Assembly (NCBI GenBank): GCA_023460055.1
Contig: JAEWRJ010000147.1
Location: forward strand, 1 to 15,649
Direction: 5' to 3'
Source of the DNA: Bacillota bacterium
GTDB taxonomy: Bacteria > Bacillota > Clostridia > Christensenellales > Aristaeellaceae
Length of the DNA stretch: 15,649 nucleotides
Shown: positions 1 through 7,053 of the stretch, one piece after another
Layout of the letters: each line of letters starts with the position of its first letter
Numbering within the stretch: the first letter of the stretch is position 1
Notes under the pieces: generated by a model
What the model was told of the DNA's origin: nothing
Seen by the model: only the letters and a program-made list of their open reading frames with translations
The model's database searches: none
Made by a program: the position numbers and the translations under genes

Positions 1-858
1 CTGGTGCTGGTTCAGGACGGCGCGAGGCCGCTGGTCAAGGAAGAGCTGATCCGTGCCGTCATTGAGAGTACGGAACTGCATGGGTCGGGCGTGCCCGCTC
101 TGGCTTTAACCGATACGGTCAAGCGGGTGGACGCCCGGGGCAGGGCCTGCGAGACCCTGGACAGAGGCCTGCTGCGCGGGGTGCAGACCCCGCAGGGTTT
201 CAAGCGCGAGCTGATCGAGCGGGCCTACAGGGAGCGACGCGGCCCCGCGACCGATGACGCCTCGCTGGTGGAGGCCCTGGGCATGCCCGTATGCCTTGTG
301 GAAGGGGACAGGGACAACATCAAGCTCACCCTGCCGGGCGATCTTGAAAGAGCGGAGGCGATTATGATGGCGGAGCAATTTCCCCGCGTGGGGCTTGGCT
401 ATGACGTGCACAGACTGGAGGGGGGAAGGCGGCTGATCCTCTGCGGGGTGGATATTCCCTATGAGTTGGGCTTGCTTGGCCACAGCGACGCGGATGTGGC
501 CGCCCACGCGCTGACGGACGCCTTGCTGGGCGCCTGCGCGATGGGCGATATCGGCGCGCACTTCCCCGATACGGATGAGCGCTTCCGCGGGGCGGATTCC
601 ATCGGGCTTTTAAAGGAAGCCGTGCGGCGCATGGCAAAGCATGGTTTTATTCCTTACAACTGTGATATCACCATCGCGGCGCAGCGGCCCAGGCTGCTGC
701 CTTACATCCCCCTGATGAGGGAAAACCTGGCGCGGGCCTTGGGCATACCGCTTGACCGCGTATCCGTCAAGGCGACGACAACGGAGGGGCTGGGCTTTGA
801 GGGGCGGGGCGAGGGTATGTCCGCCCAGGCTGTTGCCATAGTCGTCAATGTATCATAA
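1..858 (+). CDS. ispDF: Bifunctional IspD-IspF (MEP pathway), 5'-truncated by window edge
   Basis: The frame is already open at base 1, so this is the 3' part of a gene whose start lies to the left. The first 120 or so codons are the C-terminal half of IspD (2-C-methyl-D-erythritol 4-phosphate cytidylyltransferase): QDGARP at the start, then DTVKRVD, QTPQGF, TDDASLVE and DRDNIKLTLPGDLERAE. From about base 382 the IspF domain follows (2-C-methyl-D-erythritol 2,4-cyclodiphosphate synthase). It has GYDVH, whose Asp (403-405) and His (409-411) with the His at 505-507 match the zinc ligands of E. coli IspF, then GLLGHSDADV, GDIGAHFPDTD and the C-terminal TTTEGLGFEGRGEG motif. The fused protein carries out two non-consecutive steps of isopentenyl diphosphate synthesis in the cytoplasm; IspE acts between them. 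Both parts look intact where visible. The IspD domain lacks its N-terminal CTP-binding loop only because of the window edge. Confidence 0.96.
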   Translation: MVLVQDGARPLVKEELIRAVIESTELHGSGVPALALTDTVKRVDARGRACETLDRGLLRGVQTPQGFKRELIERAYRERRGPATDDASLVEALGMPVCLVEGDRDNIKLTLPGDLERAEAIMMAEQFPRVGLGYDVHRLEGGRRLILCGVDIPYELGLLGHSDADVAAHALTDALLGACAMGDIGAHFPDTDERFRGADSIGLLKEAVRRMAKHGFIPYNCDITIAAQRPRLLPYIPLMRENLARALGIPLDRVSVKATTTEGLGFEGRGEGMSAQAVAIVVNVS

Positions 859-859
859 A

Positions 860-895
860 ATCCCGGTATCCTGACTCATCGCTTGATACCCGGAT
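860..895 (+). other. Imperfect stem-loop between ispDF and the HerA-like gene
   Basis: Eleven-base arms at 860-870 and 885-895 pair with one C-C mismatch around a 14-base loop. No T-run follows (the next bases are AAAATAG), so it is at best a weak terminator or an mRNA-end stabiliser after ispDF. No convincing sigma-A promoter for the next gene was seen in 896-923. Confidence 0.35.
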
Positions 896-940
896 AAAAT
901 AGATCAATAAGTTATGTATATTTGAAGGGGGGAACTGGAG

Positions 941-2707
941 ATGCTGCTGAACAACAAGATATGGGTCGGAACCAGCGCCCAGGGCGCTGTGTGCCTGCTG
1001 CCCAAGATGGCCAACCGTCATGGGATGATCTCGGGGGCGACCGGCACGGGGAAGACGGTAACTCTGCAGGTGCTGGCGGAGGGCTTCTCGCAGCTGGGCG
1101 TGCCTGTGTTCATGGCGGATGTCAAGGGAGATCTGGCGGGCCTGTCCAAGCCCGGCGAGCGTACGGAACGCATCGTCACCCGGCTGGAGCAGGTGGGCGT
1201 GACCAACTACACCAACCGCCCCTGCCCGGTGACCTTTTGGGATGTGTTCGGCAAGTCCGGCCATCCCGTGCGCGCCACGGTGTCCGAGATGGGACCGCTT
1301 CTCCTGGCCCGCATGCTGCAGATCAACGAGACTCAGGCGGGCGTGCTTCACCTGGTATTCCGCATCGCGGATGAAGAAGGCCTGCTGCTGATCGATTTAA
1401 AGGACCTGCGAGCGATGCTGGCCTATGTGGGCGAGCGCGCGCAGGATTACACGCTGCAGTACGGCAACATCTCCAAGACCACCATCGGCGCCATCCAGCG
1501 CGCCATCGCGGTGCTGGAGGATCAGGGCGGCAATCAGTTCTTCGGCGAGCCGGCACTCAGCATCAACGACTGGTTTGTGCGCGACGGGGAAGGCAGCGGC
1601 ATGATCAACATCCTGTCAGCTGACAAGCTCTTCCTGCGGCCTGCGCTGTATTCCGCCTTCATGCTGTGGATGCTGGGCGAGCTGTATGAGCTGCTGCCCG
1701 AGCGCGGCGATGAGGATCTGCCGCAGATGGTCTTCTTCTTTGACGAGGCGCACCTGCTGTTTGAGGATTGCCCCAAGGAGCTGCTTGACAAGATCCAGCT
1801 GACCATCCGCCTGATCCGTTCCAAGGGCGTGGGCGTGTTCTTCATTACGCAGAATCCGGCTGACGTGCCCAGCAACATACTGAGCCAGCTGTCTGCCCGC
1901 GTGCAGCACGCGCTGCGCGCCTTCACCCCGGCGGAGCAGAAGGTGATCGCCGCGGTCGCCCAGACTTTCCGGGTCAATCCCGCCTTTGACACGCAGGAGG
2001 CCATCACCAACCTGGCCACCGGCGAAGCGCTGCTGAGCTTTCTGCAGGAGGACGGCAGCCCTTCCATTGTCCAGCGGGCCATCATCCTGCCTCCGCAGTC
2101 CTTTATCGGCGCCATCAGCGATACCCTGCGCGGCGAATTGATCCAGACCAGCGACATCAAGGGCAAGTATGAGACAACCTATGACGGCGAGAGCGCCTAC
2201 GAACTGCTGTCCGGACGCTTTGCCGCGGCCGGCGTCAAGCAGACAAGCGTGCTGCAGCAGATCCCTGTTCAGCAGGAGACGCAGGAAGAGATGCCTGCCC
2301 AGCCGGTGCAGGTGATGACATTCAAGGTCTATGACCCCGCCACCGGCGGCTATGTGGAGCGCGAGATGCAAAGGCCTGTCACCTACGCGCCGCCAGCCCA
2401 GCCCCAGACCGTTTACGCGCCGCAGCCGCAGTACCCGGCACAGCCTCAGCCCGGGCAGCCCGCGGCGCAGCAGCCTGCCCCGCAGGAGACCCCGCCCGTG
2501 CTGGTCTACAACCCCAAGACCGGCCAGTACGAGCCCCAGGCCCAGCCGGCAGGCAAAGAGGCCAGGCCCGCCAAGGAGCCCAGGCAGCAGCCATCCACCG
2601 TTGAGCGCATGCTGCAGAGCTTCACGCGCTCAACCGCCTCGGGCGCCGGCTACACCGTCGGCAGGTCTATCACCCGCAATATCCTGGGCGTGTTCGGCAT
2701 CAAATAA
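941..2707 (+). CDS. HerA-like helicase-domain ATPase (DUF853/YjgR family)
   Basis: 588-residue P-loop ATPase. The Walker A motif is GATGTGKT at residues 32-39 and the Walker B is FFFDEAH with Asp268 and Glu269; the segment IRSKGVGVFFITQNPADVP follows as in the YjgR/DUF853 branch of the HerA/FtsK superfamily. Founding HerA proteins are DNA-end-processing translocases in archaea; the cellular role of the bacterial YjgR branch is not established, so function is left as ATPase. Residues of about 430-550 form a low-complexity Pro/Gln/Ala/Tyr-rich linker, followed by a conserved Gly/Arg-rich tail ending VGRSITRNILGVFGIK. The start at 941 is supported by AAGGGGGG at 925-932, eight bases upstream. 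It sits 82 bp after ispDF and 54 bp before pfkA on the same strand. No signal peptide or membrane segment is visible, so it is probably cytoplasmic. Confidence 0.9.
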   Translation: MLLNNKIWVGTSAQGAVCLLPKMANRHGMISGATGTGKTVTLQVLAEGFSQLGVPVFMADVKGDLAGLSKPGERTERIVTRLEQVGVTNYTNRPCPVTFWDVFGKSGHPVRATVSEMGPLLLARMLQINETQAGVLHLVFRIADEEGLLLIDLKDLRAMLAYVGERAQDYTLQYGNISKTTIGAIQRAIAVLEDQGGNQFFGEPALSINDWFVRDGEGSGMINILSADKLFLRPALYSAFMLWMLGELYELLPERGDEDLPQMVFFFDEAHLLFEDCPKELLDKIQLTIRLIRSKGVGVFFITQNPADVPSNILSQLSARVQHALRAFTPAEQKVIAAVAQTFRVNPAFDTQEAITNLATGEALLSFLQEDGSPSIVQRAIILPPQSFIGAISDTLRGELIQTSDIKGKYETTYDGESAYELLSGRFAAAGVKQTSVLQQIPVQQETQEEMPAQPVQVMTFKVYDPATGGYVEREMQRPVTYAPPAQPQTVYAPQPQYPAQPQPGQPAAQQPAPQETPPVLVYNPKTGQYEPQAQPAGKEARPAKEPRQQPSTVERMLQSFTRSTASGAGYTVGRSITRNILGVFGIK

Positions 2708-2714
2708 ACTTACT

Positions 2715-2740
2715 CAAGGGGCTGCCAAGGCAGCCCCTTG
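2715..2740 (+). other. Perfect GC-rich hairpin between the HerA-like gene and pfkA
   Basis: Two perfectly complementary 12-base arms (2715-2726 and 2729-2740) are separated by AA. The stem is strong enough for an intrinsic terminator, but no T-run follows; the pfkA ribosome binding site begins nine bases later. It could be an attenuator, a processing or stability element, or a remnant terminator. Confidence 0.6.
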
Positions 2741-2761
2741 GCTATCCCAAGGAGGATGGAT

Positions 2762-3835
2762 ATGAAAAAAAGGATCGGCATCTTAACAGCGGGCGGGGAC
2801 TGCCCGGGGCTCAACGCCGCTATCCGCGGCGTGGTCAGGGCCAGCTACCATATGTTTGACGCGGAGATCATCGGCATACGCGACGGGTACCGCGGCCTGA
2901 TCGAGGGCGATTACGGCTTGATGGAGAAAAGCCAGTTTTCCAATATACTCACCCGCGGCGGCACCATCCTGGGGACCAGCCGCACCCCTTTCAGCGAGAT
3001 GCGCGGCCCCAACAGCCAGGGCTTTGACAAGATCGATGAAATGAAGCGCAACTACAAGCAGATGAAGCTGGACTGCCTGGTCACGCTGGGCGGCAACGGC
3101 ACGCACAAGACGGCAGCGCTTTTGGCGGAGGAAGGGCTCAATGTCATCGGCCTGCCAAAGACGATCGATAACGACATCGCGGGTACGGATTTCACTTTCG
3201 GCTTCCATACGGCGGTGGAGATCGCCACCGATGTGGTCGACCGCATCCACACCACGGCGGACAGCCACGGCCGCGTGATGGTCATTGAACTGATGGGCAA
3301 CAAATCCGGCTGGCTGACGCTGTACTCGGGCGTTGCCGGGGGTGCTGACGTGATCCTGCTGCCCGAGTTCCCCTACCATATCAACAAGGTGGCTGAGGTG
3401 GTTAACGAACGTATCCTGCAAAAAAAGTTCTTCACCATCGTCTGCGTGGCGGAAGGGGCCATGGACATGGAAGAGAGCGAGATGAAGAAGAAGAAGCGCG
3501 AGGAGGCCCGCGCGCAAAGCCCCTACAACAGCATATCCCACCGCATCGCGCTGCAGCTGCAGGAGATCTGCGGCGTGGAAGCGCGGACGGTCATCCCGGG
3601 CCATGTGCAGCGCGGCGGCACGCCCTGTGCCTACGACCGCGTGCTTTCCACCGAGTTTGGCACCCACGCGGCGCGCATGATCAAGGACGACCAATACGGC
3701 GTCACCATGGCTGTGCGCGGCCGCGAGATCGTCGCCAACCCGCTCAAGGACATTGCGGGCGTATCCAAGCCGGTTATCTGGAACGGACCGATGGCCACCT
3801 CGGCCAGGGATATCAATATTTCCTTTGGGGTGTAA
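2762..3835 (+). CDS. pfkA: 6-phosphofructokinase, mixed-substrate/clostridial type
   Basis: 357-residue cytoplasmic glycolytic enzyme that phosphorylates fructose 6-phosphate to fructose 1,6-bisphosphate. The N-terminal nucleotide loop TAGGDCPGLNAAIRG (residues 9-23), DGYRGLIEG, LGTSRT, the catalytic PKTIDND loop (Lys133, general base Asp136), MGNKSGWL, and GHVQRGGTPCAYDR are all present. Relative to E. coli PfkA, the GGDGS phosphate-donor loop reads GGNGT (Asn112, Gly113) and the Gly of PGTIDND is Lys133. Gly113 is typical of ATP users while the Lys is typical of PPi users, so the phosphoryl donor is uncertain. I place the start at 2762 rather than 2756 or 2738 because AAGGAGG at 2749-2755 is six bases upstream of 2762 but abuts 2756. 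An intrinsic terminator follows, so this gene closes the housekeeping block. Confidence 0.93.
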   Translation: MKKRIGILTAGGDCPGLNAAIRGVVRASYHMFDAEIIGIRDGYRGLIEGDYGLMEKSQFSNILTRGGTILGTSRTPFSEMRGPNSQGFDKIDEMKRNYKQMKLDCLVTLGGNGTHKTAALLAEEGLNVIGLPKTIDNDIAGTDFTFGFHTAVEIATDVVDRIHTTADSHGRVMVIELMGNKSGWLTLYSGVAGGADVILLPEFPYHINKVAEVVNERILQKKFFTIVCVAEGAMDMEESEMKKKKREEARAQSPYNSISHRIALQLQEICGVEARTVIPGHVQRGGTPCAYDRVLSTEFGTHAARMIKDDQYGVTMAVRGREIVANPLKDIAGVSKPVIWNGPMATSARDINISFGV

Positions 3836-3865
3836 GCCGTTCAGCCCAGCAGGCACCGGGCTGAT

Positions 3866-3909
3866 AAAGACCGCGGGACGCGCCACTTTGGGCCTTCCGC
3901 GGTCTTTTT
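3866..3909 (+). terminator. Rho-independent terminator of pfkA
   Basis: Perfect 11-base arms (AAAGACCGCGG at 3866-3876, its complement at 3897-3907) enclose a 20-base loop and run into a TTTTT tract at 3905-3909. A weaker CAGCCC/GGGCTG hairpin at 3842-3863 precedes it. Confidence 0.85.
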
Positions 3910-3911
3910 AA

Positions 3912-3944
3912 TTGGTTAGCATAAGCTAACGTTTATCGGATAAT
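3912..3944 (+). promoter_or_regulatory. Palindromic operator candidate overlapping a possible promoter
   Basis: A perfect inverted repeat GTTAGC-ATAA-GCTAAC lies at 3915-3930, just after the pfkA terminator. It overlaps a possible -35 (TTAGCA, 3916-3921, 4/6 match) that is 17 bp from a -10-like GATAAT (3939-3944, 5/6). The first eight bases of the palindrome, GTTAGCAT, recur on the opposite strand at 11795-11802 over the predicted -35 of the HTH regulator gene. Whether this is an operator for that regulator is inference from position and the shared word. Confidence 0.4.
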
Positions 3945-4081
3945 TATTAATATGGCGCTTTCGTACGGCGATGATCAACTTCATAGGGCATATAATGCAA
4001 ATCAGCGAGAAAACAGGGGAAAAACAAGGGGGCGACCCCTTCAAAATGAATCAAGTCGGATCAAAGCATGCAATATCTGTA

Positions 4082-4109
4082 TTGACAAGGGTGTAAATTC
4101 ATGTAAAAT
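4082..4109 (+). promoter_or_regulatory. Sigma-A-type promoter for the DUF3798 ABC operon
   Basis: TTGACA (4082-4087, consensus) and TAAAAT (4104-4109, 5/6) are separated by 16 bp, predicting a start near 4116 and a leader of about 60 bases. The short inverted word AAAC-AGC-GTTT lies at 4126-4136 within that leader. The remaining bases of the 3836-4174 gap show only the pfkA terminator and the upstream palindrome; no small gene was convincing. Confidence 0.7.
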
Positions 4110-4174
4110 ACTTTCATCGGCCGGGAAACAGCGTTTAAATATCCGGCGGAATGATAAAAGGGGGAAAACCAAGC

Positions 4175-5320
4175 ATGAAGAAGACCCTTGTCCTGTTGCT
4201 CGCGATGATTCTCACCCTGTCCATGATGATCCCTGCGATGGCTTCCCAGGAGCCCTATAAGATCGCCATCATCACCGGCACCACCACTCAGGGCGAGGAA
4301 GAATACCGCGCCGCGGAGAAGCTTAAGGAACAGTATCCCGATATCGTCGTGACCGATACCTATCCTGACAAGTTTGCCGCCGAAGTAGAAACCACCATCG
4401 GCAAGATTCTGGCCTTCGCGGCTGATCCGCAGGTCAAGGCCATCATCATGGTGCAGGCCGTTCAGGGGGCGACCGCCGCTTTCACCCAGATCAAAACTGA
4501 GATGAAGCGCGATGATATCCTCCTGATGGCCGGCGTGCCTGCCGAGGATCCCCAGTCCATCACATCCGCCGCGGATGTTGTCATGGGTGTTGATGAAATC
4601 AATGGCGGCGCTCAGATCGTCGAGACCGCCAAGGAGTGGGGCGCGGAAGTGCTGATCCACTACTCCTTCGCCCGCCACATGGGTTATGAGACCATCGTCG
4701 CACGTTACAACATCATGAAGGATGAAGCCGCGCGCGCCGGTATTGAGCTGGTGCAGCGTGACGCGCCCGACCCCACCGGCGACGCCGGCATGGTTGGCGC
4801 CCAGAACTTCATCCTGGAAGATGTGCCGAAGGTCATGCAGGAATATGCCGGCAAGAAGGTTGCCTTCTTCTGCACCAACTGCGGCATGCAGGAAGCCCTG
4901 CAGGCAGCCATCCTCGATCAGCCCAATGCCTTCTATCCGCTGCCCTGCTGCCCCAGCCCCTTCCATGGCTTCCCCGCTTCCCTGGGCCTGGCTGTAGAGC
5001 CTGAAGACTACGGCGATATCGAGACCTACATCGCCAAGGCTGCCGCAGTGCTCGAGGAGCATGACGCTGAAGAGCGGTTCTCCACCTGGGCCGCGCCTGT
5101 GAACATGTCCATCATCAACGGCGCGTTCAACTACGCGACCAAGTATATCAACGGCGAGTTCACCGAGAAGACCAACCCTGATCAGCTGGCTGCTTCCCTG
5201 GCGGAAGTAAGCAACGGGCCCACCCTCAGCAACTACGAAGATGATAACGGCAAGGTCTATGAGAAGTATTTCATGCTGCTGTTTGACAACATCAACTTCG
5301 CGGATTACCTGCCCCAGTAA
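4175..5320 (+). CDS. Secreted DUF3798 protein, presumed ABC substrate-binding component
   Basis: 381 residues. Residues 1-23 are a Sec signal peptide (KK, hydrophobic core, cleavage after AMA). The mature part starts with a sugar-binding-like beta strand, YKIAIITGTTTQGEEEY, and contains segments I recognise from the DUF3798 family: ADPQVKAIIMVQAV, VLIHYSFARHMGYE, DAPDPTGDAGMVGAQNFILEDVPKVM, NCGMQEAL, CCPSPFHGFPASLG and a late STWAAPVNMS. The fold is probably a two-lobed periplasmic-binding-protein type. It heads an operon with an ABC ATPase and two permeases, so it most likely supplies substrate to them; the substrate is not known. Four cysteines cluster as C233-x2-C236 and C258-C259. There is no lipobox cysteine, unusual for a binding protein of a monoderm cell. 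The start at 4175 was chosen over 4151 because the signal peptide begins there and AAGGGGG lies about 10 bases upstream. Confidence 0.85.
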   Translation: MKKTLVLLLAMILTLSMMIPAMASQEPYKIAIITGTTTQGEEEYRAAEKLKEQYPDIVVTDTYPDKFAAEVETTIGKILAFAADPQVKAIIMVQAVQGATAAFTQIKTEMKRDDILLMAGVPAEDPQSITSAADVVMGVDEINGGAQIVETAKEWGAEVLIHYSFARHMGYETIVARYNIMKDEAARAGIELVQRDAPDPTGDAGMVGAQNFILEDVPKVMQEYAGKKVAFFCTNCGMQEALQAAILDQPNAFYPLPCCPSPFHGFPASLGLAVEPEDYGDIETYIAKAAAVLEEHDAEERFSTWAAPVNMSIINGAFNYATKYINGEFTEKTNPDQLAASLAEVSNGPTLSNYEDDNGKVYEKYFMLLFDNINFADYLPQ

Positions 5321-5332
5321 TGTAAACAGCTC

Positions 5333-5368
5333 AGGCCCCGCCGAGCGTTCGGCGGGGCCTCTTATTCT
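5333..5368 (+). terminator. Terminator-like hairpin between binding protein and ATPase genes
   Basis: Perfect 12-base GC-rich arms (5333-5344 and 5349-5360) with a GCGT loop are followed by CTTATTCT. Thirteen bases after the stop of the DUF3798 gene, this would allow partial read-through, giving more binding protein than membrane components, a common layout in ABC operons. Confidence 0.7.
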
Positions 5369-5392
5369 AAAAGTGAACATTGCCCGGACATT

Positions 5393-5422
5393 AAAGCCCT
5401 CGGGAACCGCCCTGCGGGCTTT
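5393..5422 (+). other. Second stem-loop in the binding protein-ATPase gap
   Basis: AAAGCCC (5393-5399) and GGGCTTT (5416-5422) can pair, with a GGG/CCC inner stem. Only three T residues follow, so a terminator role is weak; it may act in mRNA processing between the two genes. Confidence 0.3.
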
Positions 5423-5463
5423 GACCATGAATATACTTACCCTTTGTGACAGGAGGAAGGCGC

Positions 5464-7053
5464 GTGGGCGACTTTGTGTTGGAGATGAATCGCATATCCA
5501 AGAGCTATGGTGAAAACCAGGTGCTCAAGGATGTCAGCCTGAATATCAAGCCCGGAGAAATACATGCCCTGCTCGGAGAGAACGGAGCGGGCAAGTCTAC
5601 CCTGATGAATATACTGTTCGGCATGCCGGTGATCACCGGTACCGGCGGATTTAAAGGCGAGATCAAGGTGGATGGCAAGGACGTCCATATCCAATCGCCT
5701 CATCAGGCGATCGATCTGGGGATCGGCATGGTCCATCAGGAGTTTATGCTGATACCCGGTTTTACGGTGACGGAGAATATCAAGCTCAACCGCGAGATCT
5801 CCCGGCCCAACCCGGTCAGCCGGGTGCTTGGCAGCAGTCTGGAAAGCCTGGACAGCCTGAAGATGAGCAAAGACGCGCAAACCGCGCTCAACAAGATCGG
5901 CATTAAGATTTCCGAATCGGAGCTGATCAGGAACCTGCCGGTCGGTCATATGCAGTTTGTGGAGATCGCCAGGGAGATTGATAAATCCGGTGTCAAGCTG
6001 CTGGTCTTTGACGAGCCGACCGCGGTGCTCACGGAGTCAGAGGCCGATATATTGATCGGCGTCATGCAGGCGCTGGCCGCGGAAGGCATCGGCATCATCT
6101 TCATTACCCACCGTTTGGGCGAGGTAATGAAGGCGGCTGACAGCGTCACGGTACTGCGCGACGGCAAGCTGGCTGCCTGCAAGAATGTCAGCCAGACAAG
6201 CGTCGGAGAACTGGCCTCCCTGATGGTAGGCCGTGAGGGAGCGGGCGCCGCATCGGACCACGCGCGCGAATTTAAAAAGGATGCGCCGATCGCGCTGTCT
6301 GTGCGGGGTCTTTATGTCGATATGCCCGGCGAGCAGCTAAGCGGCCTTGATCTGGATGTGTATGAGGGAGAGATCCTTGGCGTCGGCGGCCTGGCCGGCC
6401 AGGGGAAGATCGGTCTGCCCAACGGCATCATGGGGATTTACCCGGCCGAAGGCAAAGTGACCTTCTTTGGCAAGGAGATCGCGCTGAATGATCCGCGCTC
6501 CAGCCTTAAGAAAGGCATGGCCATGGTGTCGGAGGACAGGCGCGGCGTGGGCCTGCTGCTTGATCAGGCGATAGAAGACAACATCGCTTTTTCCGCCATG
6601 CAGATCAACGGCGATTTCCTCAGGCCTGGCCCTTTCCGCCTGAAACATACGGGAAAGATCAGGGAAACGGCTCAGCGGATGATGAAGGAACTGGATATAC
6701 GCGCGACATCCCCCCAGCAGTGGGCGGGTACCCTGTCTGGCGGCAATCAGCAGAAGGTCTGCATTGCCCGGGCGCTTGCGCTCAATCCCAAGTTCCTGTT
6801 TGTATCGGAACCGACGCGCGGCATCGACATCGGCGCCAAGCAGCTTGTGATTGAGACCCTGCTGCGCCTTAACCGCGACATGAAGTTGACGATCGTGATG
6901 GTCAGCTCGGAACTGCTGGAACTCAAAAGCATCTGCGACCGGATTGCTATCGTTACAGAGGGCAAGGTGTCGGCCATTTTAAAGCCCTCCGACAGCAATG
7001 AGGAGTTCGGCCTGGCTATGAGCGGCATCTCCATCAAGGAGGAGATCGCATGA
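5464..7053 (+). CDS. Sugar/nucleoside-type ABC transporter ATPase with two NBDs
   Basis: 529 residues, two tandem nucleotide-binding domains as in RbsA/MglA and the BmpA-linked nucleoside importers. Domain 1 has Walker A GENGAGKS (38-45), a signature degenerated to LPVGH (158-162), Walker B LLVFDEP (Asp183, Glu184) and H-loop His216. Domain 2 has a degenerate Walker A, GLAGQGKIG (Gly309 to about 317), a canonical signature LSGGNQQ (424-430), and LFVSEPTRGID, where the Walker B Asp is Ser448 beside Glu449. Such asymmetry is usual in this family: only one site is expected to hydrolyse ATP well. The protein sits on the cytoplasmic side of the two permeases encoded next. GTG 5464 is preferred to GTG 5446 because AGGAGG (5451-5456) is seven bases upstream of it. 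Its last codons overlap the next ATG by four bases (ATGA), implying translational coupling. Confidence 0.93.
   Translation: MGDFVLEMNRISKSYGENQVLKDVSLNIKPGEIHALLGENGAGKSTLMNILFGMPVITGTGGFKGEIKVDGKDVHIQSPHQAIDLGIGMVHQEFMLIPGFTVTENIKLNREISRPNPVSRVLGSSLESLDSLKMSKDAQTALNKIGIKISESELIRNLPVGHMQFVEIAREIDKSGVKLLVFDEPTAVLTESEADILIGVMQALAAEGIGIIFITHRLGEVMKAADSVTVLRDGKLAACKNVSQTSVGELASLMVGREGAGAASDHAREFKKDAPIALSVRGLYVDMPGEQLSGLDLDVYEGEILGVGGLAGQGKIGLPNGIMGIYPAEGKVTFFGKEIALNDPRSSLKKGMAMVSEDRRGVGLLLDQAIEDNIAFSAMQINGDFLRPGPFRLKHTGKIRETAQRMMKELDIRATSPQQWAGTLSGGNQQKVCIARALALNPKFLFVSEPTRGIDIGAKQLVIETLLRLNRDMKLTIVMVSSELLELKSICDRIAIVTEGKVSAILKPSDSNEEFGLAMSGISIKEEIA

Noticed and set aside
2783..3886. Long open frame on the minus strand opposite pfkA
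   Set aside because: It is a shadow of a well-recognised coding gene in GC-rich DNA; its translation is His/Arg/Ala-rich without family motifs.
4126..4136. AAAC-AGC-GTTT as a catabolite-response or LacI-type operator
   Set aside because: It is short, with odd-length centre and incomplete agreement with the CcpA consensus; kept only as a note.
4061..5428. 455-codon minus-strand frame opposite the DUF3798 gene
   Set aside because: The plus-strand frame has a signal peptide, ribosome binding site and family motifs; the antisense frame reads through the operon promoter and terminator.
5464..7053. ATPase possibly inactive because of degenerate Walker A and Walker B in its second domain
   Set aside because: Such asymmetry is normal in the RbsA/BmpA-linked family, and domain 1 Walker motifs plus domain 2 LSGGNQQ signature are intact.
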